Assembly: GCA_907163375.1 (NCBI GenBank)
Contig: CAJQUW010005758.1
Location: forward strand, 248,001-312,000
DNA from: Prostheceraeus crozeri
Lineage: Eukaryota; Platyhelminthes; Polycladida; Euryleptidae
Direction: 5' to 3'
Length of the DNA stretch: 64,000 nucleotides
In this document: positions 40,826 to 51,174 of the stretch, piece by piece
How the letters are laid out: the number at the start of each line of letters is the position of its first letter
How positions within the stretch are numbered: the first letter of the stretch is position 1
Made by a program: the position numbers and the translations under genes
Notes under the pieces: model-generated
The model's input: only the letters and a program-made list of their open reading frames with translations
Told to the model about the DNA's origin: nothing
Databases searched by the model: none

Positions 40826-42148
40826 ATGGAAAAACCAAATTTAAAAAAATTATATTCGTCCGCATCATCCTGTTCTTCTTATTCGACGAGATCAACGGGA
40901 TTTGAAAATAAATGTTTTGATAATAATAATAATAATCCATGTATAGATGTTAATATTTTATTTCAATTACAAGCCGAAATATTTAGAGAACAGACTAAAG
41001 GTTTACCTTCTATAGAAACTAATTATTGTTTATTTCCAGGTGATCCATTTATAAAATTTATGGAGATTGTAAGTAAATATAATGATGTAGCTTATGTTGA
41101 ATTAAATGAAAATATGGTTATAATAGGTCATAATAACGTTTATGGTTTTATTAGAGCAGTGTTACCAATTAGTAATACTGAATGGATAGAAAATAAAATT
41201 ATTAATTATATCAATATTAAAGAATTAGTCAAAAAATTAAAATCTTTTTCGAAAGAAAAAATTAGATTATTTGTTGACGATCAAAATCAATATAACATTC
41301 ACATAGAGAGTAAAAAACATAATGAAGAATTATTATGTCAAGTTTATTATAGAGACACAATTTATAAACAAGAAACATTAGAAATGCCGCAAAGATATGA
41401 TGATGATACTTATATAGGATTATATTCAAACTTAAATATTAATTTGTTAAAATCTTATATAAATGGTTTAGCTCAACAAGAGAAAATTTATATGTGGACA
41501 ACACCTTATACTATTAACAATGTCCATAATCATAATCATAATAAACGAACTGAAGGTTCTAGGGCTTTGCCCGATCTTAAAGAATCTTATGATAATAATG
41601 ATGATAATAATATAGATGATGATAATATAGATGATGATTCTGAAACATCTGAAAATGGTGTAAATGGTAAAAAAGATTATAAAAATATTAGTAACTATAA
41701 AAATTTATCTAAATTTCATTTTCTTACAATTGAAAATAATAATGATGGTATAGTTGAAGATACTGTTAGACAACTATGTGTCGGGTCTACAAAATTTAAA
41801 TTAGGATTTACATCTAATCAATTTAAAATTTTATCATCTTTAATAAAAACTAAAAGTGATTCAGATTATGGTGGTGTTATTAAATTTTCCAAAAGAGATC
41901 AAAGACCAATATTTTTCTCTATTATATTATTATCAGATAAAAAATGTAATTTAGAGTTAGATATTCCAATAAGAGAATGGTATCCTATCAGGGAAAGGCA
42001 TCCTATACCAAAAAGTGTAATTGATGATGTTGAAGAATCAATTTATGATGATGATGAAGAATCAATTGATGATGATGATGAAGAATCAATAGTTAGTGAA
42101 AATAAATTTAAATTATCTTTTGATAAAACATTATATGATGAAACTTAA
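40826..42148 (+). CDS. Unidentified 440-residue Polinton protein with acidic C-terminus
   Basis: The first half mixes predicted strands and helices (PFIKFMEIVSKYNDVAYVEL, MVIIGHNNVYGFIRAVLP). A low-complexity hinge rich in Asp and Asn (NNDDNNIDDDNIDDD) joins a second folded part (FKLGFTSNQFKILSSLI ... KKCNLELDIPI). The C-terminus repeats YDDDEESI-like blocks. Two similar-sized folded halves and repeated beta-type segments are vaguely reminiscent of a sliding clamp, but I see no decisive motif. Divergent from the fibre gene with under 50 bases between starts. Confidence 0.5.
   Translation: MEKPNLKKLYSSASSCSSYSTRSTGFENKCFDNNNNNPCIDVNILFQLQAEIFREQTKGLPSIETNYCLFPGDPFIKFMEIVSKYNDVAYVELNENMVIIGHNNVYGFIRAVLPISNTEWIENKIINYINIKELVKKLKSFSKEKIRLFVDDQNQYNIHIESKKHNEELLCQVYYRDTIYKQETLEMPQRYDDDTYIGLYSNLNINLLKSYINGLAQQEKIYMWTTPYTINNVHNHNHNKRTEGSRALPDLKESYDNNDDNNIDDDNIDDDSETSENGVNGKKDYKNISNYKNLSKFHFLTIENNNDGIVEDTVRQLCVGSTKFKLGFTSNQFKILSSLIKTKSDSDYGGVIKFSKRDQRPIFFSIILLSDKKCNLELDIPIREWYPIRERHPIPKSVIDDVEESIYDDDEESIDDDDEESIVSENKFKLSFDKTLYDET
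41547..41572. repeat. GC palindrome pair inside a Polinton gene
   Basis: GAACTGAAGGTTC (41547-41559) and GGGCTTTGCCC (41562-41572) followed by CGATC, inside the Asp/Asn-rich hinge of the 440-residue frame. Confidence 0.8.
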
Positions 42149-42177
42149 TAGAAAATACCAAAATATTCGATCAATAT

Positions 42178-42315
42178 ATTTTCATATGTAATAAGTTTTT
42201 AGATGTAATAAGTTTTTAGATGTAATAAGTTTTAGATGTAATAAGTTTTTAGATGTAATAAATTTTTAGATGTTATAAAATTTTTAGATGTAATAAATTT
42301 TTCAGATGTAATAAA
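42178..42315. repeat. Tandem GATGTAATAAGTTTTTA repeat between convergent genes
   Basis: About eight copies of a 16-18 base unit (AGATGTAATAAGTTTTT and variants) lie between the ends of two convergent genes. The TAATAA content may serve as transcription ends. Confidence 0.75.
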
Positions 42316-43729
42316 AAAATTATTATTCCCACGTGTCATCATCATCACTTAAATTACTCTCACAGATGATTGTTTGAAATATTTCAGCTTGAATATCTTC
42401 TCCGTTATAAGGTAACATAATTTCATTTTCATCAGGTGCTTGACGTTTAAGAATATTTATTTGACCAGAAAATTTTTTTTCCTCAGTATTATTATTTTTA
42501 TCAGGAATACTAATTCCAGTTTCTAAAGATCTTTTCCATGGTTTATTAACTGTAGTCGATAATGTTTTCCCCGAATATAATTTTAGAAAATCTTCTACTT
42601 TTACTTTATCTTGTGAATATCCTTTGAATGTTTTCTTTTCACTAAGTCTCCCTTGCTCATCTACAGTAATACAGTATTTTACTTTAGGTGCAATAAACAT
42701 TGCAAAAATAATTCCACCATTTCCATAATCATTTTTCCCTTGACACAATTCTCCTCCAACATATCCAGCAGCGTCTAATTTATTAAAGAGCTCATTGGAA
42801 ATATATATTGAATCAGTATCTGTATAATGAATGTATTTTTCTTTGAAACCATTAATTTCTAAAATAAAATTATTCATGATTCTTCTAGAGTGAGAAAGAA
42901 TGAAAGAACCTAAGTGTGATGGCATGAATGACGTCTTCCCATCTTTTACAATATTAGTTTTGAGAAATTCATCATCTTCCATTTCTACTTTCGCTAAATA
43001 TTGTTCATCATTTAATTTTTCATAATCTTTTACTTCTTGAGTGAAATTTTTTCTCAATGTATTCTCATTCCATAAATGATATTTAGTGGTTATATCTTTT
43101 TGCACAGTTTTGCCATATAGCGAATTCATCAATAATTTAATTAACTCATCACCTACAGTATTTCCTTCTGTTTTATATCTTTTTCTCAAATTAAAAAGTT
43201 TTTCAATATAATTTCGAAATGGTGAAACTTGATAATTTTTTTCATAAATTATACCATCAGTGATATGTAAGATTTTTCCCCCACATCTAACAATTTCTTG
43301 TATGTCTATAGAAGTTAATACATCATAACATATACCATTTCTAAACCTGATTACTTTTACATGAGAATTATTATTTTGATTTTTAACTTATTTTTATTTT
43401 TTTGATCTTTTATAGGAACTGGTTGGAAAAACATATCATTCGGATATTGAAACACAACAGAGAATATTCCAGTTTTAGGTCTAAATGTTTGTGTATTAAA
43501 TTTATATACTATTTCCCGCTCTTCTTCTTGACGAAATTTTCTAGCTGATTCAGCTTTAGGGTATTCTGAATTTTCATCATACATAGCTGATGGATATAAA
43601 GATGTTGCATCAAAAGCCATTAGAAATTCATTTTTTTGTTCAAGTAGTTGATTTGAAATTTTCTTACAAATTTCAGTTTTATCTCATAAATCTCGATACT
43701 GTTTCATTAAATCTATTAAATTACTTCCA

Positions 43730-43793
43730 GGGGACAAAGCCCCACCAGCGTAGCGACCAAGGGACAAAGTCCCCCCAGCGCAGCGACCAGGTA
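43730..43793. repeat. Duplicated GC palindrome in the polymerase gene
   Basis: GGGGACAAAGCCCC (43730-43743) and GGGACAAAGTCCC (43761-43773), each followed by a CCAGCGyAGCGACCA block: the unit is repeated twice within the AT-rich polymerase sequence. Confidence 0.85.
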
Positions 43794-44506
43794 AATACTG
43801 TTTTAATATTGGTAACAAGATGCTACAAAATGGCGATATGTATTTTCTTATGTTTGCTGAAACTCTTCCACCTTTAACAGATTTTCTAATATAATTTCTA
43901 GCCCATAAATCTATATGAGAATGAACATTTATATTGTCATTTTGTACGCTTTTCATCCAACCGTTAAATGTTAAAGCAGAGGATGTTAAATTAGTAGTTA
44001 TATCTTCACCAACTAAATCTCGCATAACATTATTATATTTGTAGATACAAAAAGCTAAAGAAAGAATATCGTTAACTAAATATGGTCTCCATTCATTTTC
44101 TTTTTCTTTATAATTTTCATGTGTTATGTCTCCAATTTCATAATTTAATTTACACACATTCGTAGGAATTTTAAAATTCTCACACCATTTAGAAAGACTT
44201 GTTTTTACATGTTGATAACTACATTTCATTATAATAGTTTGAAGTGCTAATTTACCTGACGGTGAATCTATTTTCATATTGTTTTTAAATCTAAAAGATT
44301 TTTGAATGTATCTACTAACACATTCAGTTGTATAAGGATTTTGTAATGAAGCAGTCAATATTCCTCTTGAAGTTTTAAGAGGCGGTTTAGATAATTTAAA
44401 ATTAGCTTTTATCGGAAAATAGGAATCAAAACCTGATGAATTGTGAGCTATTAAAGTTACTCTCGGATAATTAAATTTTCCAAGAGTTTTAAAAAATTGA
44501 TGGATC

Positions 44507-44550
44507 GGACATACGTCCTCTGGGTTTCCCCCGATCGGACATTCATCATC
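44507..44550. repeat. GC palindromes in the polymerase gene
   Basis: GGACATACGTCC (44507-44518), GGGTTTCCC (44522-44530), then CCGATCGGACAT. The CCGATCGG link is the same as in the clusters at 37097 and 39844. Confidence 0.75.
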
Positions 44551-45964
44551 CTCAGTTCTCGTAAATATTTTCACACAATTTTGAAGTTTATTAAATTCTA
44601 ATTCAGTTAAATTATTATACTCATTAATCTGTTTTTTAAGTTTTTTAATTTCATCTTCATCTTTTGATCGTTTAATTTTAATCATATCACTTAACAAACG
44701 TGTTTCTAATTATTTCAATCTTTGTTTCGGTAAACAACATATAAATTTATTAAAATTAATAGCTCCTACAGCGTAAGGAATAGGATGAGCTGTTGAACAG
44801 TTAGGATCGGGAAAAGTTTCGAGATCCCAAATATATGTTGAACCATAGTCAATTTTTTTCTTTGTTATGATTTTATATGGACGCGTTGTTAGATTTTCAT
44901 CAGTAACTGTTTTATATATGGGTTTGAAATTATTTTCAATTTCTCTAATAGCTTTTAATTTATGAGATTTATTAATTAAACAATAGTGACCAATTGTTGA
45001 ACTTGCGTGAAAATAATTGTAATAAACATAATTATGAAACGTTTCAATTCCTCTAGGATTTAAATGACGATTGGCAGGACTATAATATTGAACGCATTCT
45101 CCAAAATATTTATTGAATTGAGAAAATTTGCAGTTTGACATTACTCCTGTTCTAGATGTGGCTTTCTCTTTATATGAAAAATTATTAAACATTTCTTTCA
45201 TCATTTCTCCTTGTTCTTCATTAAAACCTCGTAAAACATTATAACATTTAATAAAACAAAAATCTTCAGAAGGAATATACAATATTCACCGAAATATTCT
45301 TTGATTCTATATTTCATATTAATCCCTGCCCCTCTATGCGATCTTTGTACTAACTTCATTCCAAAATTTTCATATTTAATATTACCTGTAAAAATCCATT
45401 CGTTAGCATCGGATTTCTCATCCAGATTCGAAAACCATGTTTCAAATGATTTTTTATTATAGAAGGTTACGTAAAAATTTTGAATTATATTTTCCTGATC
45501 TTTAACAACTTTTCCAAGTAAATTAATAATTTTACCATTTGCTAAAAGTTTCCGCATATCATTTACTACATTAATAAAAGATACATTTTCATATTTAATT
45601 TCATTTGGATTAAATAAATTACATAAATCATCACCAAGCTCATCCTTAATTCTATCATCAAAAAAGATATCAGTAATAGGAGTTTCTAATATTTCTTTTG
45701 TTCCACTTTTCTGTTTTTTAATATTACGTCTAATACTACGCCTACTACGTTTCTGTTTTTTAATACGTTTACTACGTTTACTATGTTTAATTTGCGCATC
45801 AAACTCAGCAGTTTGTTTCTTGATTAATTCATCAATCCTAGACGTTTGTCCGAGAGACATTTCACGATTCATATTTTTTAAAAGAAAAAATGAATTTTTA
45901 CATAGAACCTCGGTTCCGTTTTTACATATACACAGGAATATGTAATTGATGTAATGTTTCTAAT

Positions 45965-46192
45965 TCATGTATTGTTATACGCCAAAAATACTCGGAAACT
46001 TCTTAAACAAAGTGGAAAGTCTTTTGTTTTAACACACGGTTTAATACCATGTTTTGTTTTATAATCTGTAACGAGCGCTACGTATTTATGATGATAATAA
46101 AATCTAACTTCTTTCTTCGAATTTACAGGATTTGTAGGATGACGATAATCTTTTAAAACTGGTACATGCTCTATCTTGTAAGCATTCAACAT
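45965..46192 (-). CDS. Small Polinton reading frame, unrecognised
   Basis: 75 residues, beginning MLNAYKIEHVPVLKDYRHPT with a basic, aromatic composition (KEVRFYYHHKYVALVTDYK). Lies between polymerase and packaging ATPase genes. The start follows TTAAAAAAAAATATG. No motif recognised. Confidence 0.45.
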   Translation of the reverse strand: MLNAYKIEHVPVLKDYRHPTNPVNSKKEVRFYYHHKYVALVTDYKTKHGIKPCVKTKDFPLCLRSFRVFLAYNNT

Positions 46193-46273
46193 ATTTTTTT
46201 TTAATTTTTACTAACAAAAAATTTATAAGAAAAAATTATTCGATCACTCCGCGAAAATATTTTCTATCGACTT

Positions 46274-46969
46274 TCAGTCAGAGAACAATTGTTCGATAAC
46301 TCTATCATGAATTTTTTTATCAATATTAATTGTGATAAATCCATAATCTTTTGACCAAGCATTGTTACACGATTGTTTAAATTCATCTTTATTTCTTACA
46401 CATAAATCTCTTAACAAATCACTTAAGTTTCTTGCATTTATTTCAAATAGTATAAATATATTTGCATTCTTTCTAATAACACTTCCGTCTAATGAATACA
46501 TACTTTGTGTTAAATAAAAAACACTACAGTTATTATGTCTACCTCTTGTGAAATAATTTCTCTGAACTGACTGATTTCTATCATTAACACAATCATCAAA
46601 AATTACACAATGTTTCATTGTTTTATCTAGTTTACTAGGATCTTGCATATTACCACTATCATCTATGAATTGTATCTTTATATGCTTATTTTTATTGGTT
46701 TCCACTAACTGATTATTTTTTGCTGCTTCTTCACACCACGAACTTATTTCTTCTTCATCTTCAGATTTTTCATATTCTTTGAATAATGAAGCAATTGCTG
46801 TTTTTTTAAGATTATTTTCAAATCCATATTTTAAAAATTGATAGACGGGTTGTTCTGCCGTTGTTGTATAAATTATAAGATTGTTATAATCCAAAAAATT
46901 TGGAGTAGTTAAAATTTTAAATAATAGATATGTTTTTCCACATCCTGATCTTCCACAAATAACTGACAA
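46274..46969 (-). CDS. Polinton genome-packaging ATPase (A32/FtsK-HerA type)
   Basis: Walker A GRSGCGKTYLLFKIL and Walker B KHCVIFDDCVND, followed by the arginine-containing YFTRGRHNNCSVFYLTQSMY block, mark the A32-like packaging ATPase found in Polintons, adenovirus-like and poxvirus-like viruses. There it drives DNA into the capsid. The reading frame is open over about 230 residues. An ATG with the shared AT-rich motif (TTTTATTAAAAAATG) lies a little upstream at about 47040 and may be the original start. Confidence 0.85.
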   Translation of the reverse strand: MSVICGRSGCGKTYLLFKILTTPNFLDYNNLIIYTTTAEQPVYQFLKYGFENNLKKTAIASLFKEYEKSEDEEEISSWCEEAAKNNQLVETNKNKHIKIQFIDDSGNMQDPSKLDKTMKHCVIFDDCVNDRNQSVQRNYFTRGRHNNCSVFYLTQSMYSLDGSVIRKNANIFILFEINARNLSDLLRDLCVRNKDEFKQSCNNAWSKDYGFITINIDKKIHDRVIEQLFSD

Positions 46970-47123
46970 AACTTTATTAGATAAATTTGGATGATGATTA
47001 AATTTAAGTTTTTTTTATTAAATGGAGGTAGTTCACTCATTTTTTAATAAAAAAAATTATTTTTATTTTATTTTTATTTTTAAAGAAGAAGAAAATTAAA
47101 CTTCTCTAGCTTCGCGTAGGAGT

Positions 47124-47912
47124 TTATATCTCCCGAACCAAAAGATCTATCATAATCTCTTCACCTCCAAAATTTATTTCTTGTCCTTTTTCATCAGTGA
47201 TTCTAATGTTAATGTTGTTAATAGTTTTTCTTGTAATAGGGAAATATATTAATGTTTGTGGAAATACATTTAATCTATAACCAATGGGTACAGTAAAAGC
47301 TGGAAAACTGAATATTAAATTTGACAATTTACCATTTATATATCCTCCTTCAATAATGTCACAATGTACAACAATTGAATTTATTTCAGTTATTTTTGGA
47401 ATCTTCTCACCTAAATGATAACCTTGACTATAGGTTTGTTTATTAAATCCTAATAGCTTTGACAATGATCTATCATGATTAAAATCAACTTGATGATTTT
47501 CGTCTAAAGTAAGAGAAAATTTATTGACTGCCGGTTCAACTGCAAAATGTAATTGTTTCTTATCTTTAGATGGTATACCTAAATGTCTCTTAATTTCATT
47601 TGATATTGATTCAACTTCGTAAGAACCAGGAAGAAAAGTTAATATTTTCCATGTTTTGCCTTTATCAGTAGAATATCTAAATTGATCATTCACATCTTTT
47701 ATAACATTTTGAATAGTGTTAAATGTAGAGAAACTAGTCAATGCAATTTGATAATTTTTATTTTGTTCCAAATGTAGAATGGGTTCTAAATTACAAGTGT
47801 GTGATGAAGTAGTTGTTATAATTTTTAACGTCGTACTAAATTTTTATGAACCCAAAATCTCTGTCAAGTTTTCTAAATGATTATTAATTTTGTCTAAATC
47901 TGCTGAACACAT
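47124..47912 (-). CDS. Polinton minor capsid (penton) protein
   Basis: YQIALTSFSTFNTIQNVIKD, GKTWKILTFLPGSYEVESIS and KLLGFNKQTYSQGYHLGEK follow the pattern of the single jelly-roll penton protein of Polintons, which fills the five-fold vertices of the predicted capsid. The open frame covers 47124-47771. A short piece starting MCSADLDKINNHLENL at 47912, again after TTAACTAAAAAATG, belongs to the same gene region. It sits next to the packaging ATPase, a common arrangement. Confidence 0.7.
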
Positions 47913-47936
47913 TTTTTAGTTAAAATTTTGAATAAA

Positions 47937-48028
47937 TATTATAGATAAAAATCGTAGATAAAAATCATAGATAAAAATCATAGATAAAAATCATAGATAA
48001 AAATCATAAATAAAAATCATAGATAAAA
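47937..48028. repeat. Tandem ATAGATAAAAATC repeat
   Basis: Seven or so copies of a 14-base unit (ATAGATAAAAATCGT/CAT) between the end of one gene and the start of the next. Confidence 0.85.
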
Positions 48029-48029
48029 A

Positions 48030-48857
48030 TTAGAAACAACATATTTCAGCTACACTTTTATAATCCTCTTCATTTAGAATCTTCTTTTCTAACAGTCTTT
48101 TCAATATAGCATGAATTTCATTGAAACTAGAATTATGTCCTTCTTTTATTGCAGATATTAAAATATTTAATCTATTTAGTAATTCTTGTGGATCATCTGG
48201 TAAAAATATGGTTGTTTCTATTTTCTGTTTTTCAGATAAACCTTTTCCTACTTTAACTCCCGTTGATAATAAATTTTCTAATTGTTTATAACGTCTAAGA
48301 GATTTTACTGCACCAACTCTATCTAACATAGCTTTATATTTTATGAGATCTTCTACAGCATAATTATTTAAATCTGCTCCTCTTAAAAGATTAACAAAAT
48401 TTCTATCTAAATTAAAAGGAGATTTATCTGGTGAAAAAATTAAACCTCGAAAAGGTTGTGGAAATATTTCTTTTTGTCCGAGATAAAATCTAGGTATTGT
48501 TTTTCCATCTATAAATGAAATAGAATGTTCAAATTGCATAGATTTTGGTAATTTCTTATTAATGTTTGATTCTAGTAATCCATAGTCATCTAATATAGTT
48601 TTGTGCTCTGGATCTGTTATATCAATTTGTTTATCATTATTTGTAAGTTCTTCTTCAAGAGTTTTAAATGGTTTCATAGTTTTTTCAAAATCAGTTTTTA
48701 CTTGCTCGGTTTGCTGCATTTTTTCAAACATATCAGATTGAATACCAGCTTTTATCATTCTATGTTGAAGATGATTTTCTTTCATAATATTTCTTTGTTT
48801 TATTAACTCTTCTAATTGTTTTATTCTTTTAAAATTATCAGCTCTAATTTTATCCAT
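48030..48857 (-). CDS. Conserved Polinton protein with helical C-terminal motif, function unknown
   Basis: I choose MDKIRADNFKRIKQLEEL (48857) as start because the shared motif ATATTTTAAAAATG stands directly before it; the open frame extends slightly further. The N-terminal 80 residues are charged and helical. The C-terminus, PDDPQELLNRLNILISAIK ... NEIHAILKRLLEKKILNEED, resembles a block seen in many invertebrate Polintons (two short helices around ELLxRLxxLxGS). It may be a virion component. About 275 residues, no breaks. Confidence 0.55.
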   Translation of the reverse strand: MDKIRADNFKRIKQLEELIKQRNIMKENHLQHRMIKAGIQSDMFEKMQQTEQVKTDFEKTMKPFKTLEEELTNNDKQIDITDPEHKTILDDYGLLESNINKKLPKSMQFEHSISFIDGKTIPRFYLGQKEIFPQPFRGLIFSPDKSPFNLDRNFVNLLRGADLNNYAVEDLIKYKAMLDRVGAVKSLRRYKQLENLLSTGVKVGKGLSEKQKIETTIFLPDDPQELLNRLNILISAIKEGHNSSFNEIHAILKRLLEKKILNEEDYKSVAEICCF

Positions 48858-48978
48858 TTTTAAAATATAATATTTGAATTTTGTGGTAACATTGGAATAC
48901 AGCAAAAACATTTTACTGAACAAATTATTTTTTTATTGCTTTGTTGTCTGGCATCTTTTCGTTTAAAGTTTTCTCGTT

Positions 48979-49674
48979 TTAAGTTTTGTTTAATAAAGTT
49001 TTGCTTAAATTTTCGCTGAAAGTTTTTAGCTCTTCTAAAAAAAATTTGTCATTTTCTTCATTAGAAATTTTACCATCACTAGAAATTTTGCCATCCTTTT
49101 TATTTTTATCATCAACTTTTTCGGACTGTAATTGAAAGGTTTGATTTACTTCATTAGCTATTTGATCAAATTTTTCAATCTCATCTAACGTAATAACATT
49201 ATCATCACATACTCTTTGAAAGTAGTAATGTAGTTTATCATAGACTTTTTTAATATGTAAATGCTTAGTTTTTAATGATTTTCGTTTCTTAGTTATTAAA
49301 GATTTATCTAACATTGTAACAAGTGAAGTTGCAAAAACACCCGTACCTGTTAAAGCTGTAGCAACAACAGGAATTACTAAAACACCTGAAGATATAACAA
49401 TTGTCAAAGCACCTAAACTTATTGTTAAGAATATGCCAATTCCTTGTGTTACATTCTTAACTTTGCTCCATCTCTTTCTTAATTTTTTATAATGCTCTAA
49501 TCTTAATAATAATTGAGATTCCTTATCTTTCATATAACGTACTCTATCTTTGTGCTTTTCTTTATTCATTTTTTCAATGTCCATTAAAGTAGAACTACGT
49601 TCATATGATAACGAAGGATATATTCTTGCGGTTTCTTCCATTTCTGAAGTTCCTTCCACTTTTGTTTCTTCCAT
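48979..49674 (-). CDS. Polinton membrane-type protein, function unknown
   Basis: Start MEETKVEGTSEMEETAR (49674), after TTTCTTTAAAAATG. A basic helical stretch (LRLEHYKKLRKRWSKVKN) precedes a hydrophobic block (GIFLTISLGALTIVISSGVL, VIPVVATALTGTGVFATSL) long enough for two membrane passes. The C-terminal half is charged. Its 5' part lies inside the terminal inverted repeat, so promoter and first codons are also present, degraded, at 34434-34570. Confidence 0.55.
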   Translation of the reverse strand: MEETKVEGTSEMEETARIYPSLSYERSSTLMDIEKMNKEKHKDRVRYMKDKESQLLLRLEHYKKLRKRWSKVKNVTQGIGIFLTISLGALTIVISSGVLVIPVVATALTGTGVFATSLVTMLDKSLITKKRKSLKTKHLHIKKVYDKLHYYFQRVCDDNVITLDEIEKFDQIANEVNQTFQLQSEKVDDKNKKDGKISSDGKISNEENDKFFLEELKTFSENLSKTLLNKT

Positions 49675-50107
49675 TTTTAAAGAAATATTTTTAGTCACAT
49701 GTTATATTTTAAAAACCTGAAAGATAGATAAAATTCATGAATTTGAAATTCTCAACTTTTATGATTTTCGGTGTCCTGGAACGGTCATGATTTAAGCGAG
49801 AAAATTGTAATTCTCAAATTTTGAGATTCTTAACTTTTATGATTTTTCGGTGTCCTGGAACGGTCATGATTTTAAGGGTGAAAATTGTAATTCTCAAATT
49901 TTGAGATTTTGAAAAATTTGAAAAATTGGGTATTTTTAAAAACGCTTAAATTTTCGGCCTTCGGCCACGTGAAATTTGAAGTCTACCTAAATTTTTGAAA
50001 TTTTTGAAATTTTGATTTTTTGAAAAAACCCGCAAAAGTGTGACATCCGGCGCAAGCGAAGCGAAGCAAAGCGAAGCGTCGCGCCGGATGTCACACTATA
50101 TACTACT
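49470..50107. repeat. Polinton right terminal inverted repeat, with terminal hairpin
   Basis: Inverse of 33975-34575. The outer hairpin pairs 50037-50053 with 50081-50097 (AGTGTGACATCCGGCGC) around a loop of CGAAG-type repeats one unit longer than at the left end. Confidence 0.9.
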
Positions 50108-50113
50108 TAAAAG

Positions 50114-51174
50114 AAAACTCAAAGAAGTTGAAATCAATCGATGTGTCACAGAATCATTTGGCTAATGAAGATATTGAAATCGGACATGCAGTCAGAGACG
50201 CGATTGAGAAGGTCGAATCGAAGTCGAAGGATGAAGTCATGAAACAGATACTGTCGTTCTACCAAACTGCATCGCAGTACTTGATCGATAGACTTCCACA
50301 TGATAACAAAATACTTCGAGCCCTCCGCGTACTACATCCAAAAGAACAATCCAACAAGAAAGGATGCCGCTATATCAAAATCATAGCAGAAGCGATGCCT
50401 TTTTTCAAAGATGACGACATCGTGAAAATCATCGACGAATGGAAATTGTACGGTGAAGAAAAAGTTAAGTCAGACATTCATGAAATCCGCATTGATGAAT
50501 TCTGGTCTCAGATACTAGAACATGAATTAGTAAGTGGAAGAAAGAAATACCCGAATCTTTCCCGTGTCGTAAAAGCAGCTCTCACATTGGCTCACAGCAA
50601 TGCCGACTCAGAAAGGGGACTTTCAGTTAATAAATGATTGCTTGGTACGGATAGAACAGCGCTTTCTGCAAAATCTGTAATCGGAATAAGAGCATGTAAA
50701 GACACTGTCCGATCATTTGATGGCATTACAAACGTTCCCATCACAAAAGACCTTATCAGCGTGGCGAGGGCATCTTCGAAGGTGTATCAACAGGAATTAG
50801 AGGAAGAAAGGAAAAAGGCGGAAAAACTTAAACAGGAAAAGAAAGAACGCGAAGAAAAAGAAATTCAAGCAGAGAAGGAACACAATGAAAAAATAGAAAA
50901 AATGGACGCGCAAACATGTCTTATTGCGAAAGACGAAGAAAACATTAACGTTGAAACGTCGAAAGCCAATCTTCTATTAAAGGATGCACAAACCCGTCTC
51001 GATGAAAGCATAAAAAAGAATGATATGGATGGCATCAGTATAGCATCAGATCTTTTGCGATTGGCAAAAGAAAAAATCGAAACATCCGCAAAGAAGCAAC
51101 TTGAATTACAGAATAAAAAGCGGCAGCTCATGACAACTTACCACGAAATGACAATAAAGAAAAAAAGACTGTAA
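50114..51174 (+). pseudogene. hAT A transposase, C-terminal part
   Basis: Continues the frame that stops at 33974: ENSKKLKSIDVSQNHL, then RLPHDNKILRALRVLHP and the hAT dimerisation block LSRVVKAALTLAHSNADSER then GLSVNK. A TGA at 50635-50637 follows, but the frame carries on with LLGTDRTALSAKSVIGIRA, a conserved continuation, to TAA at 51172-51174, so the TGA is a single point change. The tail is a long charged coiled coil (EEERKKAEKLKQEKKEREEK). Together with the stop in the central part, two changes disable this transposase besides the insertions. Confidence 0.8.

Larger units (their letters stand above)
42323..45872 (-). pseudogene. Polinton protein-primed DNA polymerase B, broken
   Basis: From the C-terminus: KLLMNSLYGKTVQK (fingers/palm), YIHYTDTDSIYIS (catalytic DTD motif) at 42323-43189; MAFDATSLYPSAM (DxxSLYPS motif) at 43357-43620; VTLIAHNSSGFDSYF at 43684-44697 and YIWDLETFPDPN (exonuclease Asp-Glu) at 44710-45282; a very basic N-terminal region (RSKRIKKQKRSRRSIRR) in 45201-45872. 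In the family this enzyme replicates the element from protein-primed ends. The gene has several breaks. GC palindromes at 43730-43793 and 44507-44530 lie within it. Confidence 0.85.
33975..50107. mobile_element. Polinton (Maverick) fossil, 16.1 kb
   Basis: Begins AGTAGTATATAGTGTGAC and ends with the exact inverse; terminal inverted repeats are about 600 bases. Perfect 6-bp duplication TAAAAG (33969-33974, 50108-50113), the size typical of Polintons. It holds protease, integrase, PLA2-like domain, capsid proteins, packaging ATPase and protein-primed polymerase B. Both ends are present; polymerase and major capsid genes are broken, with roughly half a dozen to ten breaks overall, so it is a rather young but dead copy. 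Confidence 0.95.

Noticed and set aside
33975-50107. Giant-virus or adenovirus insertion instead of a Polinton
   Set aside because: The 6-bp duplication, inverted ends starting AG, retroviral-type integrase and adenovirus-type protease together are the Polinton set.
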